NCBI GenBank assembly: GCA_025928545.1
Contig: JAICJH010000066.1
Span: 1-35,751, forward strand
Direction: 5' to 3'
From: Bryobacteraceae bacterium
GTDB lineage: Bacteria > Acidobacteriota > Terriglobia > Bryobacterales > Bryobacteraceae
Length of the DNA stretch: 35,751 nucleotides
This document shows positions 17,299 to 23,780 of the stretch, piece after piece (position 1 is the stretch's first letter; every line of letters begins with the position of its first letter). The notes beneath the pieces are model-generated. The model saw only the letters and a list, made by a program, of their open reading frames with translations. It searched no databases and was not told the DNA's origin. The translations under genes were made by a program, and so were the position numbers.

Positions 17299-18500
17299 GG
17301 AAGAATCTCCTTTCTTACTTTGAAGTTCGTGCGATATCCGTTGCCGTCAATCACGTGGTGCGCATTTGTCACCCGGTAGTTGCCGCTGAAATCGGGTCCG
17401 ATGCCGTTGAACTGCACCACGGCATTGGCGGCGATCGCAGGATCGCCCACCGCGGTGACAGTTGCGGTCAAGCGGTTATTGAGAGTGTCGCGAAGCTTGC
17501 GGGTGATGAAAAGAGCGCTGTTGATGATGTCGGGCGGACTGCTGATGGGCCGGTTCACGATACTCAACAGCGGCCCGATCAGAGTTTTCAGATAAGCCGC
17601 GCTGGCGCCCGGAATCACGTTGATCGCGAGACTCTGGGTATCCAGATTCCACGATGCGGTCACCATGAAGCTCAGGGGAATCTCGCGCAGCGTAAACTTC
17701 ACGCCCACTCCAAAGACTGCGCCCACTGTGCTGATCTTCGGCGAAAAATCGAGCAGCGACTCTCCCCAGGTGAGCGTCACGCTCGGCGAATATTCCTTCA
17801 GGAAACGCGAGAGGTAGAGCGTGCTGCCCTCCACCCAGAAATCCGCATCGTACGTCTTCGCGATTTCCTGCAACAGCTGAAGATCCGTCTGCGCCTTTTG
17901 CTTTCGTCCGCTGCCGTTGAAAATGATGTTGACTACGGCAATGGCCGTGGACGCCGCGGCAACCGTCGGGTCAATCATCGGCAGCAGCAGATTTTCGGCG
18001 CTCAGAATGGCCGCAATCAGGGCATCCGGCAGAGGCCCGAACCCGCGCGCGTAACTGCCCTGCGCCAGCCGGTACAGATAATTGTGCGCGACGATCGTGA
18101 TCATCGGCATGCCGTCGGATGGCATGCTCACATTGATACCGGTGATATCGCCGGTGAAAACATCCGTCAGGGACTGATCTGCATAGCCAATCGACAGGTT
18201 GAGCTTGTTCCCCATATCGAACAGTCCGTTGCCATTGAAGTTGGGGGTCTGGATAGGCCCGATCCGAACGTTCGTCGGGAACGGAAGGAAGCCGAGCCCG
18301 TTGATGTGGCTCTGCAACCATGTCAGGCCCGGATTTGCAATTGCCACCTCGACACGGTCCGCCGCATTGATGCCGCTCTCGTAAGTGATGCTCGTGATCG
18401 ACGACCGCAGCGACGTTGGAATTTCCGTGCCATTAATCGACAGCATGTAATCGGGGACGTATCTCTCTGACGGTATTTCGACCGGCGGAAACGGAGTCAT
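17295..18500 (-). CDS. Baseplate hub protein, gp27/late control D-like
   Basis: A 401-aa hub protein that makes the trimeric platform between inner tube and spike. It has a beta-barrel start (YMLSINGTEIPTSLRSSITS, INAADRVEVAIANPG), a DVFTGDITGINVSMP segment, the conserved middle QTDLQLLQEIAKTYDADFWV and EGSTLYLSRFL, and an end (GNYRVTNAHHVIDGNGYRTN) typical of late-control-D/gp27 proteins in eCIS. The ATG comes directly after the stop of the LysM gene, and the 3' end overlaps the spike gene. Function as the hub is well supported by order (LysM, hub, spike, gp25). Confidence 0.9.
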   Translation of the reverse strand: MTPFPPVEIPSERYVPDYMLSINGTEIPTSLRSSITSITYESGINAADRVEVAIANPGLTWLQSHINGLGFLPFPTNVRIGPIQTPNFNGNGLFDMGNKLNLSIGYADQSLTDVFTGDITGINVSMPSDGMPMITIVAHNYLYRLAQGSYARGFGPLPDALIAAILSAENLLLPMIDPTVAAASTAIAVVNIIFNGSGRKQKAQTDLQLLQEIAKTYDADFWVEGSTLYLSRFLKEYSPSVTLTWGESLLDFSPKISTVGAVFGVGVKFTLREIPLSFMVTASWNLDTQSLAINVIPGASAAYLKTLIGPLLSIVNRPISSPPDIINSALFITRKLRDTLNNRLTATVTAVGDPAIAANAVVQFNGIGPDFSGNYRVTNAHHVIDGNGYRTNFKVRKEILP

Positions 18501-19190
18501 CTAGCCGACCACCTCCCCGGTTTTCGGATTCTGGTACGGCAGCTGGGGGATCAGCAACTGCCGGCCGATCGTCAGATTGATGGAATCGTCAAGATCGTTG
18601 TTCATCCCGATGGGCCGCCACAGCGCCGGATTGCCATAAACGAGGGCCGCGATTTTCGAAAGCGTATCGCCCTGCGCAACTGTGTAGCTCTTGCTGTAAT
18701 CCGCTGTCTGCCGCTTCACTTCTTTCGCTTCGGCGGTGGCGTTGTGATAGCCCTGAAAAGATACCTGGAGGCGCGCCCGCACCGGCGTGCCGTCGCCCAG
18801 AAACATGACGAACTTTTGCGCCACTCGCCCCAGGACGCATGTAAACGAAAGGGAAGCCCAGGTAAACAGCAGCACCGGCGGCGCGTGCGTCGTGGAATCG
18901 ATCGCCATCAGATTCGTGACCTGCTGAGTGAGGTTGCGGACGTCGCTGTGGGCTGCCGCGATTGTCCTGCCGTTCACCTGGACCGCCTCGTTGGTGTCGA
19001 GGAAGAGTTCCATCTCCAGAGTGGGCACGTTGCCGTTCACGAACTGAAGCAGAGGCTGGCTCAATCCCGGGATGGCCGCACGGGCATAGTTGATGTCCTG
19101 GCTCACCGTGTAGTCGGTGGGATTGAACATCACCGGAAGTTTTTCTTTGGTGACCGTGTTCGTGATGATGGCTTTTTCGAGCGTGGCCAT
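18501..19190 (-). CDS. LysM-domain tail protein (Afp7-type)
   Basis: A 229-aa protein with an N-terminal beta-rich domain (KLPVMFNPTDYTVSQDINYA; TLEMELFLDT) and a C-terminal LysM domain at about residues 165-217 (YTVAQGDTLSKIAALVYG, NPALWRPIGMNN, IGRQLLIPQL). In eCIS and Mu-like tails, this gene encodes a baseplate/tube-hub connector; the LysM fold here is probably structural, as in T4 gp53, and need not bind peptidoglycan. It starts 8 nt after the upstream stop without a strong ribosome-binding site. Its place immediately before the hub gene is the usual order. Confidence 0.92.
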   Translation of the reverse strand: MATLEKAIITNTVTKEKLPVMFNPTDYTVSQDINYARAAIPGLSQPLLQFVNGNVPTLEMELFLDTNEAVQVNGRTIAAAHSDVRNLTQQVTNLMAIDSTTHAPPVLLFTWASLSFTCVLGRVAQKFVMFLGDGTPVRARLQVSFQGYHNATAEAKEVKRQTADYSKSYTVAQGDTLSKIAALVYGNPALWRPIGMNNDLDDSINLTIGRQLLIPQLPYQNPKTGEVVG

Positions 19191-19198
19191 ATTCGGTC

Positions 19199-19879
19199 TC
19201 AGCGCCTCCCGGTGCGTTCACGACGCGCGGTGATTCGGTTGTCGATTTCCCGCATCACCTGATCGGCCACCCGCCGGATTTCAGGCGCCGGCAACGCCGT
19301 GGGTCGGACCGGTTCGGTAAACGCGGCGGGCGCGCCCCAGCCGGAGTCGCGTACGGGTAGCGGACTCGGCGGCGAAGGTCGCTCAACGGCAGGTCCGGAA
19401 ATTTCGAGTGGACGCGGACGCGGCAACAATCGCTCCGCAACTGTGGTCTGTAGGGGAGGCCGAAAAACTCCGGCGCTTTTCGCATCCGGCCTTTCACTGC
19501 CTGCATCGCCTGGTGAACTGAAGGCGGCGACCCGCGCCTGTCTCGAAAAGAGGCGCTCAAAGAGTGCGCTCGCGTCCGCGTCGCTGTAACTTCCGGCATC
19601 ATTCGATCTTTCGGGAAACTCACGGATGGCCGTTTGAAATCTGCCATCGGCCTGAATCGTTATGGAGGGTGAAATCCAGACGCCCGCCGCTTCGTAACTG
19701 TTGTGAACTGGATCAGGCTGGTTCCACGCGAGCGCCAGGTCCGCGCCTGAAACCATCAGGGCGCGCGACGAATAGCGTTGTGCCAACTCATCCGCGAAGA
19801 TGCCGGCGGACGCTATTCCGCCTGGCGCTCTCTGCACCAGGCTCCGCTGCCGTTGAATCGCTCCGATGTCTGTATTCAT
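19199..19879 (-). CDS. Unrecognised eCIS-operon protein with Pro-rich middle
   Basis: A 226-aa protein I cannot assign to a named family. The N-terminal 90 residues are compact (LALAWNQPDPVHNSYEAAGV; ISPSITIQADGRF). Residues about 120-190 are Pro/Ser/Arg-rich and probably disordered. The last 30 residues form a charged helix, EIRRVADQVMREIDNRITAR, followed by RERTGRR. A similar basic 'ADQV...L..R...ERRR' ending occurs in proteins at this position in other eCIS clusters, from memory. It lies between the DUF6760 and LysM genes with 6-8-nt gaps, so a tail-assembly role is likely but unproven. Confidence 0.65.
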   Translation of the reverse strand: MNTDIGAIQRQRSLVQRAPGGIASAGIFADELAQRYSSRALMVSGADLALAWNQPDPVHNSYEAAGVWISPSITIQADGRFQTAIREFPERSNDAGSYSDADASALFERLFSRQARVAAFSSPGDAGSERPDAKSAGVFRPPLQTTVAERLLPRPRPLEISGPAVERPSPPSPLPVRDSGWGAPAAFTEPVRPTALPAPEIRRVADQVMREIDNRITARRERTGRR

Positions 19880-19885
19880 TGCCGT

Positions 19886-20098
19886 CTAACGCCCTTCAGT
19901 CATTCTTCGATTGAGTTTCGATATCTCCGACACCCATCGCCGCCTGTCGCTGTGCTCCATTCGCATCACTTCGCGTTCCGGCCAGTGGAAGTGAAATGCG
20001 ACGAAGGCTATCTCCTCGTAGAGCTCCGTCAGGGGATAGCCGATTACCCCCCCACGGCCGCGGCCTCCGTTGAGAATTTGTGGCTGCACGACGGGCAT
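19886..20098 (-). CDS. DUF6760-type small tail protein, probably read by -1 frameshift from the chaperone gene
   Basis: The conserved part is 53 residues, from VIGYPLTELYEEIAFVAF through HFHWPEREVMRMEHSDRRRW to the end, and matches the small DUF6760 proteins of eCIS operons. As drawn from ATG 20098 it would be 70 aa, but the first 17 codons lie inside the chaperone gene, have no ribosome-binding site and encode a Gly/Arg stretch unlike the family. No ATG, GTG or TTG lies closer to the conserved start. The frame is -1 relative to the chaperone, and the switch point falls on seven G residues just before the chaperone stop, so the natural product may be a fusion of 120 + 53 residues. Stand-alone initiation at 20098 or GTG 20089 remains possible. 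Confidence 0.75.
   Translation of the reverse strand: MPVVQPQILNGGRGRGGVIGYPLTELYEEIAFVAFHFHWPEREVMRMEHSDRRRWVSEISKLNRRMTEGR
20006..20068 (-). promoter_or_regulatory. Candidate -1 programmed ribosomal frameshift signal
   Basis: Read on the minus strand: GGAGG (20068-20064), a 10-nt gap, a G7 slippery run (20053-20047) decoded as GTG GGG GGG in the chaperone frame, the chaperone stop TAA (20046-20044), then a 5-nt spacer counted from the slip site, then GGCTATC (20041-20035) pairing with GATAGCC (20012-20006). The stem gains two more C-G pairs after one mismatch. All three known stimulators of bacterial -1 frameshifting (internal Shine-Dalgarno, slippery heptamer, downstream hairpin) are at standard distances, as in dnaX and in tail chaperone genes of the lambda G/GT type. 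Confidence 0.65.
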
Positions 20099-20406
20099 AC
20101 CGCTTGTCCGGACGCTTCCTCCAGGCTGTTGATCCGGTTATAGAGTTTCTGAAGATAGGCCAGATCCGATGCGTACAGGTCTTCCATTACTTTGGTGTTG
20201 ACCTGTTCCACCGAGCCCAGCCTGCTCACCACCCGCGCCAGCAGAATCACGATCAGATACGAAGGATTCCGCACTACGCGCGCGTCCTTCAACGGCAGAA
20301 TTTCATCCGCCGCGGTTGCACGCCGCATCACTCCCTCCCGGTGCAGCGTCCCGGCGGCATCCAGATAACCGCAGGGCAACGTAAATTCAAATTCGGTTTG
20401 GAACAT
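20044..20406 (-). CDS. Tail assembly chaperone-like protein (Mu gp41 / T4 hub-chaperone type)
   Basis: A 120-aa protein with the pattern of phage tail assembly proteins in eCIS: FEFTLPCGYLDAAGTLHREG, MRRATAADEILPLKDARVV, NPSYLIVILLARVVSRLG, DLAYLQKLYNRINSLEE. The C-terminus has a single CPSC motif followed by HKF, a half zinc-knuckle. Such proteins escort tube or hub subunits before assembly and are not in the finished tail, or only at low level. The frame is open to 20451, but ATG 20406 follows GAGGAAGAG at the right distance and starts the conserved region. Its last codons carry the proposed frameshift site into the DUF6760 frame. Confidence 0.85.
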   Translation of the reverse strand: MFQTEFEFTLPCGYLDAAGTLHREGVMRRATAADEILPLKDARVVRNPSYLIVILLARVVSRLGSVEQVNTKVMEDLYASDLAYLQKLYNRINSLEEASGQAVCPSCSHKFSTEAAAVGG

Positions 20407-20423
20407 ACTCTCTTCCTCACGCG

Positions 20424-20858
20424 TTACTGGACTCGCAGCAACGTTGTGCACACAATTTCATAACTGTCGAAGGCAATCTTGCTGTCTTCGGCGTTCAGGT
20501 CCGGACCCGTGCATTTCGTCGGCCACGCCTGGGTAAAATCCCAGCGCGCGGTCTGGTTTCCGGCGCGGTCCAGCAGCAGAATCGAGCCGTTTTTTCGGAC
20601 CGTCTGTCCCTGCACCACGCTCAGGTGCCAGTTGTACAGTTCCATGTCATCCGTCATGCCGCGTTTCAGCATGAGGTTGGCGTACTTCACGCGGCCGGGC
20701 ATTTTCAGTGACGAAAGACTGCCGCCTTCGTTGTACTCAATCACTTCCACCGAGGAATCGAAGCCGGAGCATTCATGGAACGCGGCTCGCGTCACACCAT
20801 CCAGCTCGACGAGGAAGTTGAAATTAGGGAATGGTTCGTTGATGATTCCGTTTGCCAT
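20424..20858 (-). CDS. Inner tube protein (T4 gp19 family, Afp1-type)
   Basis: A 144-aa tube subunit that stacks as hexamers to form the channel. It matches the gp19-like family throughout: EPFPNFNFLVELDGVTRAAF, HECSGFDSSVEVIEYNEGG, GRVKYANLMLKRGMTDDMEL, YNWHLSVVQG, and DLNAEDSKIAFDSYEIVCTT. The length is normal. AAAGGAAGG stands before the ATG. It follows the sheath gene by 15 nt and precedes the chaperone. Only one tube gene is present, where Afp-type clusters have two or three variants. Confidence 0.95.
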   Translation of the reverse strand: MANGIINEPFPNFNFLVELDGVTRAAFHECSGFDSSVEVIEYNEGGSLSSLKMPGRVKYANLMLKRGMTDDMELYNWHLSVVQGQTVRKNGSILLLDRAGNQTARWDFTQAWPTKCTGPDLNAEDSKIAFDSYEIVCTTLLRVQ

Positions 20859-20873
20859 GTCGTTGCCTTCCTT

Positions 20874-22832
20874 TTACGATTCCGTGATGCTCGATCCGCC
20901 CTGCCATATCCCGATCCGCAGGATGATGAACTCCGCCGGATAAGCCGGCTGAATCCCCACTTCGATGTACAGTTGCCCCAGGGCCTGACTTGCCGGCGGA
21001 TTGAGGGCGTTGTCGATCCTGACGTAGAAGCTGACGATTCCGCCATCGGTCTGAATCCGGTTCAGAAACTCCGTGATTGTGCGCTTCAGCTTGCCCCACA
21101 ACATCGTGTTATTTGGCTCGAACACCGCCCAGCGAATGCCGTGTTCAATCGATTGCTCGACGTAAATAAAGAGTCGCCGGGTGCTGATGTATTGCCAGTC
21201 GGAGTCCGTCGATGTGGTTCGCGCACCCCAAACGACCGGTTGCGACTGTTCGGGAAATACGCGAAGAATATTGATCCCGAGAAGGTTGAGCGGACCCTGA
21301 TCGGCATCGGTCAGTTGCGTCTGAACTCCGAGCGCACCGGCAATCTGCGCATTGGCCGGAGCTTTGTACACGCCGCGCGCATGATCGGTCCGCGCGTAAA
21401 TTCCCATCACGTGCCCGGAAGGCGGCCAGTATTCCATGTGCCCGTTCAGCGGATTCACAACCTGGATCCACGGATAATACAAGGCGGCAAAACCGTCCGG
21501 AGTCCGCACCTGCCCGTATTGAGTCAGCAAATCCGGAAACCCGATCTTCGTATCCTGAACGGAATCCAGAATCGCGAACCGGTTGAACAACGTTTCGCAA
21601 TGCGTCACTAACGCCTGTTGCGGATTCGGATCGGTCACGCCGGGTATCGCGACCAGATCCACGTCCTGAAGCGGTTTCAGGGTATCCAGATACGTTGTGG
21701 GGTTTGCGACGATATCCGCGAGCGCCGCCGCGCGATCGTCATCGGCGCCAAGCGCGAGGTTGTATGTGGCAACCTTGGGGCGTGGATCCGGCAACGGTCC
21801 GGTCGGTGGCGTGGCAGGTAGAGCCAGCGTAATCATTTGCGACTTCACCGCGGTTCGCCAATAACCGGGATGCAATGGATTCATCGAAAGCCGCGGGAAA
21901 GTTTCCGTTTTACCCGTTGCCGGGTTCGCCACCGTGAGATCGAATTCAAGCGAGGCGATCTGCGGAAAGGCGGGACCAGCCATCGAATAGGTTTTGGTCA
22001 GGCCCGTCGCCAGCGTAATCGTGTTTCCGCCCGCGGTTGCCACGGTCGCATCTTCTGTGGTTCCGCCCAGCGTCACGCTGATCAAAGCTCCGGCAGGTAT
22101 TACCTGGCTGAGCACTACGCCATTCGGCACCGTGACCCGAAACGTCAGTTGGCCGGGACGGAAATCGTCCGTCCGCACTGTGCCGCCGACAAGGCCCGCA
22201 GCGCCGGGAACCGGGGCCGCCACCAGAATCGTTGTAGTGCCCTGCGTCGATGTGATGATGGCCGTCGCGACAGGCCCGCCATTGCTCATCTGGATCCGGT
22301 CGCCCGCGACAAATCCGACGTTGCTGCCAACTGTGAGAATCGTGCCCGTCGCGTCGAAGCCTGCAATGTTGGTGGTCGCCTGAGCCGCACTCAGAGTAGT
22401 GCCGGGGGCGCCGGCTGCGGCCAGCATGGTCGCGAGCCTGCTGCTATCCGCCACTTGCGCGGTAATCGAATTGCCGCCCACGCCTTCGCTAATCGCGGTG
22501 GCAATCAGGTCGTCCTGCGGCACGCCCTGCCGCGTCAGCAGCTTCGCCGACGCCATCACTCCGGTTCCAGCCCGCACGATGTAACAGTTCGTGCCGCCAT
22601 TCTGGAAGAAACCGAAAACGGCCGGAGCCAGATAACCCGTCGGTTCCTGAGCGATGAAGCCGCCGAATACACTCTTGAATTCGTCCCAGCTGGTGAGTGC
22701 GGTTGGTTGTTTAATGGGTCCGCTGACAGCGACGCCGATAAACGCGCCTGTGCTGGTTCCCACGCCCTGAATTGGCGCCCCGGGCGTGAATTCCTGAATA
22801 TAGATGCCGGGATAACTGACCTGTGTTGCCAT
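20874..22832 (-). CDS. Contractile tail sheath protein
   Basis: A 652-aa sheath. The N-terminus has the classic SYPGIYIQEFTPGAPIQGVG, TSTGAFIGVAVSGPIKQP, TSWDEFKSVFGGF and FFQNGGTNCYIVR. The C-terminal core has YYPWIQVVNPLNG, VPPSGHVMGIYARTD-like PPSGHVMGIYARTDHARGVY, NILRVFPEQSQPVVWGARTT, YISTRRLFIYVEQSIEHGIR and a last LYIEVGIQPAYPAEFIIL. The C-terminal strand exchange with neighbouring subunits drives contraction in this family. Between about residues 100 and 330 lies extra Thr/Gly/Ala-rich beta sequence, making it longer than the typical 350-500 aa. AAGGAG is 7 nt before the ATG. This is the only sheath gene in the operon. Confidence 0.95.
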   Translation of the reverse strand: MATQVSYPGIYIQEFTPGAPIQGVGTSTGAFIGVAVSGPIKQPTALTSWDEFKSVFGGFIAQEPTGYLAPAVFGFFQNGGTNCYIVRAGTGVMASAKLLTRQGVPQDDLIATAISEGVGGNSITAQVADSSRLATMLAAAGAPGTTLSAAQATTNIAGFDATGTILTVGSNVGFVAGDRIQMSNGGPVATAIITSTQGTTTILVAAPVPGAAGLVGGTVRTDDFRPGQLTFRVTVPNGVVLSQVIPAGALISVTLGGTTEDATVATAGGNTITLATGLTKTYSMAGPAFPQIASLEFDLTVANPATGKTETFPRLSMNPLHPGYWRTAVKSQMITLALPATPPTGPLPDPRPKVATYNLALGADDDRAAALADIVANPTTYLDTLKPLQDVDLVAIPGVTDPNPQQALVTHCETLFNRFAILDSVQDTKIGFPDLLTQYGQVRTPDGFAALYYPWIQVVNPLNGHMEYWPPSGHVMGIYARTDHARGVYKAPANAQIAGALGVQTQLTDADQGPLNLLGINILRVFPEQSQPVVWGARTTSTDSDWQYISTRRLFIYVEQSIEHGIRWAVFEPNNTMLWGKLKRTITEFLNRIQTDGGIVSFYVRIDNALNPPASQALGQLYIEVGIQPAYPAEFIILRIGIWQGGSSITES

Positions 22833-22843
22833 CGTTTACTCCT

Positions 22844-23755
22844 TCACGTGAACTGTAAGTTGTACTCGCCTGTCGGAGAGGGCACCGTAATGTTGCGAGG
22901 TGGCATCGCCGGCCGATTCGTTCCCACAAACCGCAATTGATAATTCCCCGGCCGCAGCCGATCGAAAATAAAACGTCCCTTGCCGTCCGTTGTCGTCGAT
23001 GCCAGCTGAACTCCGCCCGCATCCTCAATCGCCACCCACACGCCGGATACCGGCGTCGCTGGCACGACCGTCGCATCAAGGACCGTTCCGCCAATTTCCG
23101 CCCACATGTCAAGGCCGCCCCCGGTGTTTCCCACGGCACGATATTCCGTGATCCTGGTGGTTACCATCGGGCCGCTGGATATGACCGGCTGCAGCACGGG
23201 CAACGTGAGAATCAGCAACACCGCGGGACGCCAGGGATGATTGTGGCCGGGCATCGTACCCCAGAACTCAGCGTGTTTGCCGAAACCTTCCCGCGGCAGG
23301 ACCGTGGTTGGCAGTTCCGCGTCTTCGATAACCGCCGGGAACCCGATTGGCAGCGGTTGCGGGAAGTAAATCTTCGAAGGCGTCAGGGGATCGGAGTCCA
23401 TTAGGGCCACGGTCACGTTCCACAGCAACTCGTGCTCAACGATGTTTGGCTCCACAGCGGGCGATGGAGCCGCCGGGTCCCACGCCGTAATGAGATAGCT
23501 CGCGTCCACATACCGGGGCAACGGTGTTTCCGTGACGAAACCCTGCTCGATATGACGAGTGCGCCCGCACGAGCGCATCTCGCGGTTCTCTTTGAGCTCG
23601 ATCAAATACACGTTCAGCGCGACCTGCCCCAGCGTGGAGACGTAGGTTCGCCAATCGTCATCGGGCGGCTGAAAACGCACCTGGAGGGGATTACTCACTC
23701 CCGGCACTTTCGTGATGAACAATTGCCGCAGCATTTTGTCGATGTAATCGAGCAT
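22844..23755 (-). CDS. DUF4255/Pvc16-like tail terminator with C-terminal carboxypeptidase-regulatory-like domain
   Basis: A 303-aa protein. Residues 1-200 are the Pvc16 N-terminal/DUF4255 domain (MLDYIDKMLRQLFITKVPGV; QVALNVYLIELKENREMRS; YVDASYLITAWDP; EHELLWNVTVALMD), the cap that ends tail growth and holds the tube and sheath at the far end. Residues about 215-303 resemble a CarboxypepD_reg/PEGA-like beta sandwich (GTVLDATVVPATPVSGVWVA; LASTTTDGKGRFIFDRL; RPGNYQLRFVG), an added domain that would project from the cap. It starts 23 nt after the toxin stop without a clear ribosome-binding site, and ends 11 nt before the sheath gene. Confidence 0.9.
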   Translation of the reverse strand: MLDYIDKMLRQLFITKVPGVSNPLQVRFQPPDDDWRTYVSTLGQVALNVYLIELKENREMRSCGRTRHIEQGFVTETPLPRYVDASYLITAWDPAAPSPAVEPNIVEHELLWNVTVALMDSDPLTPSKIYFPQPLPIGFPAVIEDAELPTTVLPREGFGKHAEFWGTMPGHNHPWRPAVLLILTLPVLQPVISSGPMVTTRITEYRAVGNTGGGLDMWAEIGGTVLDATVVPATPVSGVWVAIEDAGGVQLASTTTDGKGRFIFDRLRPGNYQLRFVGTNRPAMPPRNITVPSPTGEYNLQFT

Positions 23756-23780
23756 CGTGTTCGTCTATTTACATCGCCGC

